Positions 22,868-38,229 are shown, counted from the first letter of the stretch. The stretch is 64,000 nt of DNA from Fomes fomentarius (GCA_022606135.1 JABYQN010000012.1:806001-870000); one strand, 5' to 3'. Notes: generated from the sequence alone by a model not told the origin. Made by a program: numbers and translations.

Positions 22868-25650
22868 GATGCGCGCGTCGTTTAGAGGCGTCGTCGCTCT
22901 TTCGAAGAAGCTGGTGAATCCATGTATTGTGTGGCTGTATGCTGTCGGCTCATGCACATCTGTATATCATCTAGCGGACAGTGGGACTATATACATACTT
23001 GGCTAGGCTATTGCATTCACGGACGTGTTCTGAGCTGCAACTGACTATACCTTAGATCACACACCACGAATACTTGTACGGTCCTTTCTATCAATCCTAT
23101 ACTCATACTTGTAACTGGCTAACTTACTCACGCTGAAGACCAGAGATGACCACACACCCCTGTGTTAACGGACAATGCGAATGCTATTCCACCAACAATC
23201 ATGCAGAGTGCGAACGGCCGAGACCCACTTGGCAACGGAAGTTGACTGGGGTGGGTGGGTGATCATCTGCTCGTGGTGCGGTCGCAACCTTTTAGAACGC
23301 AGTCATAGTTGGTTGCGCGCCGTCATTAGACCGAAACCCTGATAAAGGCACCTCGCACAAAGTAACAGACCCCTCTCACAGGCGATGCCGGCACCCGCCC
23401 GAATCCCGATAGGCATTCGCAATCCAAGAACGGACCCACGTCTTCGCCGTGGAGCCATCCGAGTCCCACTCGCTGCCTCGGCGTGGGCACACGCGACAGC
23501 CAAGTTACATAGACGGGAGAAGCTGGGGGCCACATGGCTCTTGACCCTCAAGTGGCAAGGCAAGGCAGCAGCCGGGAGACGCAGAGCGCAGGGTCCTCCG
23601 CTGCGAGGTGCGTCCTCCGCATGTTACGCAACGATAACGGAAAAGGTTGAGTTGTGTCGTGCACGACCACCCTCGCGCCTGCCGGCCAGGCTCGACCCGA
23701 CTCGCCAGCGGGCGTCCGCTCGGCATCCCGAGTCGACCACTACTCGGGATCTCCAAGCACACGCACACGGGCTGACGGCCGTGGACTCGGACTCGGACGC
23801 GGACGCGGACGGGGGGCACACGTCGTGCAAGAAGACGTCTGACCCCCCCGCCCACGCGTCGGGCCGCTAGAACGTTTCAGGGCGGCCCCACCGCCGTCGA
23901 CTCGAACCCCGGGAGGACGGGACCAGATTGACGATGGGGTGCGTGCAGCTGTGCGCCGTGCTACGATGATGATCTAATAGCCTCGTGTGTGTGTGTGTGT
24001 ATGTAAGTATTCCAAAATCAAAGGTCGAGGCAACTCAGAAGCCGAGCCGCAGTAGCAGCAGCCCCCCATCAGAACTCAATGTCACTGGTCCACGTCCAAT
24101 CGCACACTTCCGGGGGCGACCATTACGGTGCGCGTTCGGAGGCTACCGAGTTGTATCTCTCCCCGCGAGCCGTCATCCTTCAAGGCAGTCACGGTCATGA
24201 TGAGACTAGCGGGTGACTAGTCGGGTGGTGAACTATCAAGGCTCTCCTTAACCCGGGTGATATGCGAGGCTAACCCCCTTTGGCGGTGGCCCGCCTAGAT
24301 CTAGAGCCAACCATGCATTCCAGGTTGCATCCGGCTGTCTCAGGCAGCCTACCGATGTCTTTTTGGGTTTCCTCTTACCATCGCATGCCTATGGATCGTC
24401 TTCCGACCCTGCTCCCACCCACCGGCTGCCTCGCTCTGCTACCTCGTGTCGCCCACGATAGGAGCTAATCGTGTTCTGCTGTTCATTTGCGGCAAACCCG
24501 GGTCCTACCTAGTAAGAGAGCAGCAAGTCAGAGGGTCGTGGGTGCCCGACTGATCGGCGCGGGACCAGCGGCTGCTCGGACGGGAAGCAGCCCCACAGTC
24601 CAAGAACGCTGGACGTCGCACGACCGTCTGGACACGTCGTGCACGGCTGGATGCTACTGGCTGAATGTGGTAAACTAAGCCTATTCCTCCGCTCTCGCTG
24701 TCGCTCGTCATTTCCGCGAAGATATAGGGTTGTTCGGTGCCAGCAGCTTGAGCGCAAAGAAGTTACAGCTCCCGGGAGCCTACGAACAAGCTCGCGGGAG
24801 CCTATGGACAAGCTGTCGGGGCTGTGCGTAGCTTTGTTATCGACGGTCCTCATTTCGGCGTTCGAGCTCAACGGATTTAGAGTCGTCGGCACGGCGTCCT
24901 CTCAAGGGCCTCATGCACCTAATGGGCGGATCTAACTCTTCCGCAGCCGTATTGAACTCCCCTTGAGATAGGTGCTATACATGTTTAACCGACGACAAAG
25001 AAGCTGCCCTTCATATAGCTTCAGATCTCGAAGGCCGGCCCCCATGGTCTGTATGACGTTGTGCGACTGTCAGTTCTTCCTCAGACCACGTCAATTACGT
25101 GTATCCGTCCGTCGAGTATGAGTCGCTCGCCATCTCCTACCAGGCCGAGAGCCAGGGGCACGTAGAGTTTACACTCGCAGGAGGCGCTGTACGTCGTACA
25201 ACCACACAGAGTCGGCTACGATAGCCCATCGGGGTTTATCCTCACCATCGCAGATCTGCTGGGTTCACTCGACTTCCATAAGTAAATCGATAAGGAGGCG
25301 CGCGAGTACCACCTCTCAATCTGTCAAGCTGAAATCGATAGTGTCACAAAGGATGGCGGGTGCAGCCTGACAAAAGGACTGCCGTGGGCATCGACCGCGA
25401 CGGTCCCAGATGACCCCGAAGATTAGGTCACCTAGAGTGTCCCATGTCAGAAGCCCGCCACAAGATGCCACGTCCATTGTCGAGAATAAATACGTGTTGC
25501 ATGGACAGTGCTATAAATTACAGACCATCGAGCCATTAGCGTACCGTAGGTGGGATGCGAGAGTCCTGATGAGACAATGAAAGGAAGTACGAGCCCGAAA
25601 CCAGAAGCGAACAACTTGGGGGCTGTGGAGAGACACCAATGGACCTATAG
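22868..25650. other. Gene-poor region
   Basis: About 2.8 kb with no supported gene. Contains a GGACTC/GGACGC hexamer-type run (about 23781-23812), a (GT)8 tract at 23985-24000 and, near 24770-24820, a short imperfect repeat of CGGGAGCCTA. Long frames on both strands are compositional. Confidence 0.5.
23985..24000. repeat. (GT)8 microsatellite
   Basis: Uninterrupted GT dinucleotide tract seen directly in the sequence. Confidence 0.95.
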
Positions 25651-26059
25651 TTACTTCTGGCCCTGCGCCTGAGCGGCACTAACGAGGGGCAGCGGGATGA
25701 TCAGCACATGGTGTGTGTATCGTGAAGATAAAGGGACATACACAGGCACATAGATGCAAGGGATGCTCCGGCGCTGGCAATTCGCGCAGGTCGGGCGGCC
25801 ATCGCATTTGAGCTTCCTCCCTGCGATCGGCGGGGTAGGCCGTAAGATCGCCTATCGAGATTGGGGAACATGGCGGCAGCGACGCACCTCTGCAGAACTG
25901 GCAGGCCATGGGAGTCCTGCGAGGCACCTTCGGCTTCGCGCCCTCGCGTTCCCCGTCGGAATTAGTTCCGCTAGCGGACAGCTGGGCCTGAACAACAAGG
26001 GTCGTCAGATGCGAAACATACCGCTCGACATATGTTTTACGTACCTGGGTCGAGCTCAT
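25651..26059 (-). CDS. Very small Zn(2)-C6 zinc-cluster protein
   Basis: Fungal-type binuclear zinc cluster DNA-binding protein. Exons on the minus strand: 26059-26045, 25981-25888 and 25820-25651, 92 aa. The 15-nt first exon gives MSSTQ. A basic linker ending KVPRRTPMA leads into the cluster, which is split by the second intron. The six cysteines have canonical spacing C-x2-C-x6-C-x5-C-x2-C-x6-C (CQFC, GRKLKC, DGRPTC, ANC, RRSIPC). Only about 32 residues follow and no activation or middle-homology domain is seen. A further intron with a good donor (GTGTATGT) just after YVPV could give another 45-residue tail, so the C-terminus is uncertain. A TATA-like box lies 112-119 bp upstream. Usual zinc-cluster regulators are 500-900 aa, so this is a miniature form, a repressor-like protein, or a truncated copy. 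Confidence 0.75.
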
Positions 26060-26170
26060 GGCGAGTTGTGCCCCGCTAGAAGGGAGTCGGCAGAAGGTGT
26101 CAGCGATGGAGAGAACAAAGGATGTGTGAGGGTTGTGCGCTGAACTGAGCTCCTTGGGACCAGGCTCCCC

Positions 26171-26178
26171 CTTTATAA
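26171..26178 (-). promoter_or_regulatory. TATA box of the small zinc-cluster gene
   Basis: On the minus strand TTATAAAG, about 115 bp before the ATG at 26059. Confidence 0.45.
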
Positions 26179-26179
26179 C

Positions 26180-28434
26180 GGTGTTGAGCTACTATGTCAG
26201 TATTGACGCACCGACAGCGTCGGCGAACTTGTGCTGACCTTAGATGAACAAAGGGTCTGGCGAAGCAATCCAGGATCTTCGGCGGTTAAGAATGAACACC
26301 ACCCACGGTGAGGGCGGACAAGTACCGTCACCGTTGGTCACTGACAATAGAAGGCGTCATACCTTGCGGCGTATTGAGGGCTGGAAATGTTGAATATGCT
26401 AAACCAAAAAGAGAGTATGTGATTGCGGGATCCGCCTTTGACCGGGCTTCATGTCCGAAATACGGCTGGGAGAGTTTCGACTATAACGCATGCCGGCGGT
26501 GTGTTGAGTTGGGTTAGAAGTGCCCCTCTTCGGCCTCATAACATCTTAACTATGTGAATTAGTGTGCTCTCTATGTGCCCCCCAGATTAGTAGGATGAAG
26601 GCCGATATAGTTTCTCGGGGTAGGCGGGTCCAGTACGTTCTGGGCCTCTGTGATATGAAAATGTGTAATCGTAAAAGGGTCATTGCTGCGTATCAAAACA
26701 TCGTTGCTCACCCGCTTTGACCTGTCCATGGGTTTTGCCAGGGGCTCTCAAGTTCGGTCGTGTTTAGGAGATCGCTGGCGGAAAATGGATCAGATTCGCC
26801 GAGATGTGTAACGTCAAAATTGCCGCGCATTTCGTAACTTTCAGTGTTTGCGATGCTGGGATGAAGTCTGCCAGTCAAGGACGGAGACCGCGTCGAAGGT
26901 GCGTGTTGCCAAGATCTACACCCGCGATAATATTTTCCCTAGATCCCTAGTCAATTGCTACGTTATCTAATATCTCCAGCACCCATATATGGTAGCGGGG
27001 AATATGCAACGCCCGGATATAGGCGCCCATATGTCTTCTGGTGTCTTCCATTTCAAACAATCGACCCTAGATGACATACAATTGCTACGAGCGCCCCGCC
27101 CGAGCTGGTGCTTTAAAATTACCCAGACTGGTAATTTTGCCTTACTGTACCCCACTTCGTCGGCGATCCGCAACTACGTGGATGACTTCTCGGTCGCCTG
27201 GCAGATTGACGGCATGTCGAGACACGGAAAACCGTCGGCCAGGTCATGCTCACCGCGGATCGCATGCGCAGTCGCAACTTTGGAGAAAGAGATGTCTGAG
27301 AGGTCCTATACCGCACTTGCCAACCAACACCGAGGGTCACGTGGGCATCGCTGACTGACCGTCCGCTTCGTCGAAATGTGTACCGTAAGATGATGATAAG
27401 TACGTCTGCCAAGTCAGATAGCACATTATGATATCGTAATCATAGCATATCACATTCCAGCCGTGTGTCTTGAGACGTACATTCAGTCAAACATCCGTGT
27501 AAGGCGGTACGTCCTGCCGGTCTTCTCAGAATATGAACCTTTAGAAGTCAACCACCGCCCCCGAGCCGGGGCGCGCGAAGTCCCCCACCTTCTAGCCTAA
27601 TTTAATACGCCATCAGAACCATGCTCAGACTAGCAGATTCCGCACGCGAATTGCGACCCCCCTCCGAGTGATGCCGTTTCAGACCTACGAGTGTCCACAG
27701 AGCTGTACTGGGCACGGCAATAATGCGGCAGTCTGCCTAGGGAGGCCAGGTCAGACTTGTCGAATGAGCGTGCGACACCAGCACCAGAGCGCCGTGATTG
27801 TGGAGTCGAGCGGTCGAGGACCAATGCCATACCCCAAGCGAACTCAGCACGGGCGACACCCACTGAATCGCATTCATGTCCGGATTGCCAAGAGTAGGAG
27901 GCTTCGCAGACAGCAATTGATTCGTCTCGGGACGAGTCCGGATGACCCTCTCGTTGCTGTTATGAATTTGGAGGTGAACATCAGTGACCGCAGTCAACCG
28001 ACTGACTTGCCAGGCAGCTCGATGGCTAAAGGCAAGTCAAACACGATCGGACCTACGCCATCCCTCTTCCGCGTGTGCGATCCTCGATGTTCAAGCTTCA
28101 GGCATACATAGGGAGTTCCAACCTTAAGTCAACCCGATCGCGTTTGGGAGGAGCTGCCTCCGTTGATCCACAACGGACTTGCCCGGAATGCACTGATTGG
28201 GTTATGCAGGTCGCCGTTGTGAAACGTGTTGCTCTGGTAGTGACCGATGCCACTCCACCACAGCGATCTGCATTGACGTTCGCCGTCCTCGCGGTGTACA
28301 CACAGTACGAGCTTCATATCGCAGGTCAAGTTATAGTATGGTACATGAGTCCGAGACCGTCACACGACGACCAACACTAGTGCTACACTGCGATAGCGCG
28401 ATGCGCGACGCTTATGTCCATGCACGCTTCTCCT
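26180..28434. other. Gene-poor region
   Basis: No supported gene, RNA or repeat family in about 2.25 kb; several open frames of 60-150 codons lack any family resemblance. Confidence 0.5.
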
Positions 28435-31297
<2,863 letters not shown>

Positions 31298-31656
31298 GGC
31301 GGGTACAGATATCGCGTGTGTTCGGTGCCTGAGGCTGTTCTAGGGTAGTAGATGGTGGTCGACAGTCAACAGCAAGCCGACAACAGGAAGCGAAGGCGCG
31401 AGGTCAGTAGAGGAATGATCCGCCACAAATTTCCTTTTCGAAGGTACGGCAGGCCGGATCTTGGCGCCTACTGCACATCTGACGGGACCCGCACTGACTC
31501 GCAGTCATTTTACGTCCCCGGGCGCCTTTCTGCCTCTCAAACCTTCACTCTATCTGTCATTTCTGTTCCTGCCATCCCCGAGACTGCCGATATGTCACAG
31601 CTGTGATAGACGATAATACCTCCCTGAGAATTGGCAGGAGTTTGATACACACTAAT
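31298..31656. other. Short intergenic region
   Basis: OAT promoter on the left side and the 3' flank of GH115 copy 1 on the right. The left edge of the 4.8-kb duplicated unit falls near 31506. Confidence 0.6.
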
Positions 31657-34600
31657 CTACATGCGGACACTCTCTGGGGGGCCCAGGTAACTGGGTCGTA
31701 GACCGCCAGTATCTTTAAACCACTACAATTAGTCTGGTCAAAATACACTGGTAGCTTGTGGGGCGTACCAATGACGATTTTCTGGACTACCACCGATGGC
31801 TCAATTATCCATACCTATCAGGTCAAATGAGCCCTTCATATCATAGTGCTCGCCACACCTTGACGTACCTTCAACGTGTGTGCTCCTGGCTTCACAGAGA
31901 ACACCATCGGCACTTGAATAATACTGTCCGCTACCCAGCCGTCTAATCCGTCCCAAGCGTTGGGGAGGTTCCCCGGAGTAGCGCGGGGGACGAAGTGGCT
32001 TGTCTGCGCCGTCTCATTGTCAATCTGCAGCGCAATCCCGAGAGGTCGATCGTCCCCCAGTCCGTTCAACGAGGGGGACACCAGTGTTGTGATAGTCACG
32101 TTGCCGCCCTGCCCCTTGGTATTGAATAGGAAGAAGTCATACTCGCTGCGGGAGTATATGAGGGTCGTTCTCGTCCACCGGCACTGTCAAAGAGACGCAC
32201 ATGCTAGGTCCGCTGCCGGCGGTGAAGTTCATGTCTTGGCCGCCGCGCGGCCATGGTGTCACGCCAGACACCGTCTTACCAATTCCCGGTATTTCAGTCC
32301 ACGTCAAGCCTTCGACAGTGGTGTTTCGGGAAGCATGCGCAGCTTCGATAGACACCGTTCCGTCTCCTTCCACGAATCCTGTCATAGTTTATCAGGGTGA
32401 TGTTGTCCCCCACGTAAGCGCACGGAAACACACCTGAGAAGCCGGCCGGCACCACAGTGTGGTTGGCAGTGAAGGTCATCGATACCGACATAGGCGATTG
32501 ACCTTGTACGTCGGCGGCGAATTTAATGACAGTGCTCTGTACCCCGGTCACTTTGCTCCAATCCACGCTTAGGAACACCCGCTGCTCGGGAGAATCGGGA
32601 GAGATTGAACCATTAGGAGGCGAGATATCCAGCCAAGACGCTTGGCTCGTGGCGGTGAACGTGAACGGCGTCGGACCGCCAGCGGCGACATCGACGAATC
32701 GGTTCCCAGTGGGAACGTAAGAATCGATGGACATCGACGGATTCGGGCAGTAGCCCTGTGCACAATTGTTACGGTTATCCCCCGGCCTAGACATCATAGA
32801 TGAACAACGCGTAGGAAGAACAAGAACTCTATGATATATATACTCACCACGCACCCGCACTTCCTTCGGGTATGATCCGCATAGCTCCAGAGAGTGCCTG
32901 CTTCTTCGGCTGCATCTTCGATACGGGTGGCATACTATGCGGGAATCAGTACTTTGCTCTACCCGAGGGTAACGGAGGACATACGTGTTTGCCATGGGTT
33001 GTTGCCAGTAGCTGTATATGACGTGGGTCTGGTCCATCATGTGGTCCCTACAGGTCGAGGTCGATCATGAATCCGTCACTCCTGAGACAAGATTCTTGCT
33101 GCGTACCATTTTCCTGATGACAAGGAACAGTCAGTCCCACAGGGTAAGGAAGACAACATGGCGCATTTGCGTACCATTCAAGATACTGTGATATTCCACT
33201 TCAAGGGCATAATCCTGGTCAAACAAGTTGAAAACTTGATCCATGAAATCGTTGGCGCTGAGACGAGCTTGCGACGCGCGAAGATTATTGATGCCAGCTG
33301 CAATCCACATACTTGCCAGCGTGACCGTCGCCTGAACGGGGTGGTGCACAAGCTGGAAGAACGCAGGCTTCGTCGCGGAGGGCAAGGAGTTGTAGATGCG
33401 CGTCGATGAGGTATTGATGTTCTGGAGCATCGCCAAGACGTTCTCCGCTCTGCGTGTGTCCATGGTCAGCACCACCGACCAAAACCAGTGAGGACATAAG
33501 ACGCACTCTCGGTAGTTCGTTAGGCTGTACGTAGCCGAGTCGCACAGCTCGGGCTTGCGCCTAGCGTTGTGGCGCATGACGTTCCCGATGATGCGCGCGA
33601 CCTCCTCCGCATCGGACGCGGACACGTCGAACTCGCGTTGCGCCCAGCCTGTCACGAACGTATGCAGGTTCGTCGGAGTCCACTTCTCGGCATCCCAGCC
33701 AAGGGTGAGGAAGAACTCCGAGTGCATCTCGTACGGTTTCAGGTCACCGACGTTCAGGATCCAGACGGTTGTCGCATTTCGCGCGACCGCGGCCGACATC
33801 TGGTCAAATGTCTTTTACATCGGATTTTGTATGTCAGACATGCCAGAATATATAGAGGTGTAAAGAGGCCTACCTTCTCGATTTGGCTGCTCTACGAGAT
33901 TCAGGTAGATCAGTATATGTAGGGATTGCCTATAGGCGCACTTACAGTGATCCACTTGTAGCTCCTCGGACCACCGACGTAGTCGAGCTGTATACGGGTA
34001 AGCATGATGAATTCAGCAGCATTGGCTAACCCACGTGGTAGTAGACACCAGATCCACCGGTCCTATTGCGTTCGCTGACTAGTGGATACCGACGCACGTT
34101 TCCCCAGCTATACAAATGGTCAGTCTTATGTCAAGTCAGTTAGGAAGTCAAGAACGTACTTATCGTCGGACCACAACAGAACAACATCGTCCGGCACCCG
34201 CATGCCATCGTCGTAGTAACCCTCCACCTCCTTGTCTACGTTTCATAAAATTCATATCTGATCAGCGTGCATTCCAGCCGAGTAACTTAAGAGGATGACT
34301 TACATAGCGTCCAGACCTGCGGGATAGTGGTCGCGTCCGTAGTGTTGAACACGTCCATCAGGAGTTGACGCTGATCAGCGACAATCTCCTCCAGCAGGTC
34401 TATGTTTTGTCCTTCCGAAAGCGGCTCTAGGAGATAACACGCTCAGCACCATATCCTCGGCACATGTTGCACAACAACCACCCACCGTCCCCTACAATTT
34501 CCCAACACGCGTTTCAGTACTCGGGTATCTCATATTGCATAAACAACAGGGTCTGCTCACCATTTCCGCGCATACCAATCGTGTACAGGCCCTCATACGG

Positions 34601-35850
34601 CTTGGCACGCTCGATGCCCTCTTTCCAGAAGTCGTACACGTTTTGTTTGTTGGTACCGTAGTCCCACGCGCCATTTCCAAAAAGATTCCACTCGACCGGC
34701 ACCGAACGCATCATAGGCTCCTCGTGGCTCGTGCCCATCACTATCCCGAACCAGTCCGCGAGGAGTTGATTTTGTGGGTCATCAGTTCCGAACGCGCTAA
34801 GGGCACACGGTAGTGACGCGATCACGTGAGAAAATGCAAGACGTACCTGCTCCACTGCGCTATGGATTCGCGTCCGCGTTTGAGCGCGGGTGCTAGTACA
34901 GAATCTGGCTAAGACGGTACTCACCGGGCCATAGGTAGTTCCCCTTCATGCGTAGGATGAGTTCGAAGCTGCGAACACGCCATCAGATGGACAGTACTAC
35001 GGTGATATAGATTGGGCAGACGCGTACACTTTGCTGTAGAAGAAATGGTTGAACGGAGAATTCGTGCGCGGTGCACCCGTGCCATTCGTGAACTTCTCCA
35101 TGGCCCAGCTTTGGAGCGCCGGTTGCTCATCGTTGAAGAAGATTCCGCGATACTTGACCGACGGGCTGCCGTGCGAGCACCCAGAAGACGCGACAAAGAG
35201 CTGATTGTGTTTCGTAGCTGGGACATCCGCGAACCTGCCACACGGATGAGAGTCTTTACCTCCGCGTCGAACAAGAGCGCATGCTCACCAGTACCAGGGA
35301 GAGACGCCTATGCCGCATGATGAGCATGGAAGTATCCGTGCGGAATGCAACAATACGCACCGAACTGTTCAGAGTGGTCATAGAGCGCAAATATTGTCCC
35401 ACGCTTGTCGGAACCGATCACAACATATGCGCTCTCGACGCCAGGAAGTGGGTTGGCGACCTCCTTTGCGATGAAAGCTTCCCATTTGCCCTGGATGGAC
35501 GACACGTCGAGCTTCGTCCGGTTGACGATTTCGTCAATGAGGGAAGATTTTCCGAGCGTTCCAACGATGATAGAAGAGCTATCCAGAGAAGAGAACGAAG
35601 CTGAGGTAACGTTCTCTAGCGTGGGCTGCACTCCGGTGACCTGCTGAATATCTGACGCAAAGTCCGAGGCAGCCCGCTGGACGCCAGGCCACTCATCGGG
35701 GGAGAGAAGGATGGGCGTTGCTTTGCCGCTGTTTACGACTGCGAAAGAGGAGGGCGAGGATTCGAACTGGACGCAGGTATCTTGACCAATTGCAAGCACA
35801 GAGGTCGCAAAGGCCACCAGGAGCACGCTGGCGAAGAGACGAACCGCCAT
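31657..35850 (-). CDS. GH115 xylan alpha-1,2-glucuronidase, copy 1
   Basis: Secreted glycoside hydrolase family 115 enzyme, which removes (4-O-methyl)glucuronic acid from xylan. Twenty-one exons: 35850-35361, 35307-35289, 35234-35028, 34968-34925, 34859-34847, 34796-34561, 34426-34304, 34235-34160, 34107-34035, 33987-33946, 33891-33874, 33811-33507, 33449-33175, 33113-33107, 33047-32985, 32934-32848, 32786-32434, 32378-32201, 32145-31869, 31814-31769, 31712-31657. Every junction is GT-AG and all phases close, giving 995 aa, the normal family length. A signal peptide (LFASVLLVAFATSVLA) comes first. Family blocks: GKWEAFIAKEV, GSDKRGTIFALYDHSEQFG, VSPWYWFADVP, YRGIFFNDEQPAL, NGTGAPRTNSPFNHFFYSK, GIVMGTSHEEPM, YDDGMRVPDDVVLLWSDDN, WILNVGDLKP, HHPVQATVTLASMW, WPGDN, SYLGPPESVRM at the end. 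Exons 5 (13 nt) and 14 (7 nt) are microexons. Appears fully functional. Confidence 0.93.
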
Positions 35851-36327
35851 CCTGCTATGAGGTGACAGAAGGTGTCCGCGGTCTTTTCTCCGCCGACTGG
35901 TACTTATGCAGATCGAAAGTGCACCCACTAGTCGGGAATTCGAAGACGCTCTATGTGAGTTGGACCCTTGTGATTAGGGGATGACCGGAAAGGCCGTAGC
36001 GGTGGTTATTCGGAACGCGCCCACGAAGTCGGGTTACGTCAAAATTCGCATCATTTAGGCCGCCGGATGACCAAGCGTCGACGGACTGCTTGAGCAGAAG
36101 TGGAACACCGTTGGCGACGAACCCGCGAACCACCCATCCCGACGGTCCGAGAAGAGAAAGGCATCACCCGACCCTCGAGGAAGTCGCGGTCCGCGCCGTC
36201 GAGCCTATCATTCTCCGTTCAAGAAGTTATCTTGGGACGCATTGATCCGAGTTGGGTTCGGGACCTGGGCGACCATCAGAACCTCGCGCAGGTCCGCTCA
36301 AAGGGCAGGTACCTGACAGCGGATTAG
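35851..36327. other. 5' flank of GH115 copy 1 (inside the duplicated unit)
   Basis: Holds the promoter. At the site where copy 2 reads CATAAATA (51 bp before ATG) copy 1 reads CATAAGTA. No separate gene seen. Confidence 0.5.
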
Positions 36328-36329
36328 CT

Positions 36330-36745
36330 TACCTTGGACGCTTTAGGGGTCTGTAAGCCTTTCTGCCGTCGCGCGAGGTCCCTCCTGAGTCCTCGTCTGT
36401 ATGTAGGATGCGCCCTTTGTCGGCGCCTCGGTAGCGTGCCATCTTTGACGTTGTGCTTGCACGCAAAGCGGGGTAAAGAACGCAGTTTGCGGTTCGCGAA
36501 AATACGGGGAAGAGCTCCCACACGGTGTCGATGGTTCCGGACCCAGGGAACGCGCCGAGGATGAAGATGCATGATGGTGAGGCGGGAGAGCATCAACGCG
36601 AGGACGGTGTGTGTCGGCATGCATGCGGGGAGCGGGACGTACGAGAGTGTGAGGAGGAATAGAGAATTCGGGATGAAGTAGATTGCGAAGCTCGCGGAGC
36701 AGATTCGCTGGGTCCGCGAAGATGGAACTGGTGTAGGAAGAGGGC
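36330..36745 (-). pseudogene. Possible remnant of a basidiomycete 7TM protein
   Basis: Weak evidence only. In one minus-strand frame a hydrophobic stretch reads FAIYFIPNSLFLLTLSYVPL followed by MLSRLTIMHL, resembling the last membrane helix and Ser-Arg-Leu motif of DUF6533-type agaricomycete membrane proteins. The next part that looks coding (SKMARYRGADKGRILH) lies in another frame. If real it is a fragment at the right edge of the duplicated unit; it may be chance. Confidence 0.2.
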
Positions 36746-37185
36746 TTGAAATTGTACGCAGTACGAACAACAAGTGATCGGACGGGACGTACCTCCTGGC
36801 GTAGAGCCGGCGCTACTAAGTACTGAGCACTACTATGCTGTAGGATATCAGGCTGATGGCTATGAGGACCTTCCAGTTGAGCAGCCGTAATATGCTCTGC
36901 CACGAATACTGCACCCTGGAAGATACATCACATGACGGAACACGAACCACTGCAGGTGAAACCCCTTAACGCGCTATCCGAGAAACAGCGGCAGGAAAAC
37001 AACGCTCCCGAGAGCGAAGAGTACTGGAGCGGCCGTTTCCGTATGCCTGTCGGGTGAGGGGGGTTTCGTTCATTCACTTGCGCAATGCTGGCAGGGGCGA
37101 TGATGTGTTACAAGCACCAGTACTACGCATTGCTTCTTTCTTCCGCTCGTTTCGCGGCTGACATCGCAGATAGCACAGACAGCAA

Positions 37186-37840
37186 TCAGTCCTTGGAGAC
37201 CTTGACGACGATCTTGCCGATGTGCTGCTGGCTGTCCTGGTACGCATATGCGTCGCGGACGTGCTCGAAGTCGAACACCTTGTCGATCACAGGCTTGAAC
37301 TTCACCGCCGAGATTAGTTCGCGTCTTCAAACATGTTCCCGGCGACGCCAGGTGATGGATCAAGGTGAGTCTATCGTACATTGGGCCTAGTAAATGTGAG
37401 TTGAAGAGGATATACACACTGTGCGCGCGACCCGCCGAGGATGCCCCGGAGGAGGATGACTTTTCCGATCACCTGGAGCGGGAGGCTGTTTACATCGGCT
37501 TGCTGTCCACACAGTTCAGTCAGTCGCACTGCTCTGCTCTAGTCCTATATCTGTGTTCGCGCGCGCTCACCCTAGCGACGAACCCGATCACGTCAATTGA
37601 CCCGCCATACCCCACCGCATTCACGCTCTTCAGAATCGTGCCCGGACCGCCAACCTCGATAACATGGTCGACACCCTTGCCACCAGTGATCTTGAGGACC
37701 TCCTCGACCCAGTCCGGCGTCTTCTTGTAGTTTATGATATGGGCGGCCCCAAGCTTCTTCGTGGTTTGTAGCCTCTCGTCCGAGGAGGACGTCGCGATGA
37801 CCGTCGCGCCCGAGGCGACGGCGATCTGCTGATCGCTAAT
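37186..37840 (-). pseudogene. Zinc-type (MDR) alcohol dehydrogenase, decayed C-terminal half
   Basis: The nucleotide-binding half of a medium-chain dehydrogenase is visible: VASGATVIATSSSDERL, LGAAHIINYK, GGKGVDHVIEVGGPGTI, YGGSIDVIGFVA (about 37825-37571). It continues in a later exon with VILLRGILGGSRAQ (about 37430-37500) and the terminal exon with KPVIDKVFDFEHVRDAYAY and QQHIGKIVVKVSKD, stop at 37188-37186. The N-terminal catalytic zinc domain, about 150 residues, is not found upstream. A one-base shift separates MFEDAN from LISAVKFKPV near 37310-37325, and no acceptor fits before it. Either a pseudogene or a badly assembled gene; I favour a pseudogene. Confidence 0.7.
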
Positions 37841-38229
37841 CTCGCCGTTCTCCCTTGTGGCTTGTTCTCTACCGTGAGGGCGCAGTTTGCTCTGTAATAT
37901 GACCGTTCTTCCCCATACCCATAGATTATGTACTTCCTGCCTAGAGGAGACTGGGTCTTTGGGGAAGGAAGGGTCAAACGCCTGGAAGAAATTGCGCCGT
38001 CTATCTTCTCTTGGGTGCAAGGTCGGTGCAGCTCGTGAGAGGGTAGGGAGCAAAATACAATGAGCAAGTCAATGAGTGCCATACTTAGTCTGTGTTACTG
38101 TCAATAAGAGTAGTGTATAGGCGTCACCGTCTCGCCGAGGCACCTCCACTCTATGGACACATTAACAGAGCGCAATCAGCAATTCTCAATCGACACGCCG
38201 AGCAACCGGCGGGGCTCCTCAAGCACCAG

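Larger units (their letters stand above)
31506..36327. repeat. Segmental duplication, unit 1 (about 4.8 kb direct repeat)
   Basis: Contains GH115 copy 1 plus about 150 bp of 3' flank and 480 bp of 5' flank. The same sequence recurs at 42047-46908 in the same orientation with high identity in exons, introns and flanks. Edges were placed by eye where alignment is lost. Confidence 0.9.

Noticed and set aside
22166..22957. 263-codon minus-strand frame
   Set aside because: It is the antisense shadow of the GC-rich third exon of the membrane protein gene at 20100-22867.
23385..23870. 161-codon plus-strand frame with an Asp-Ser/Asp-Ala repeat
   Set aside because: Driven by a GGACTC/GGACGC run; no splice or family support.
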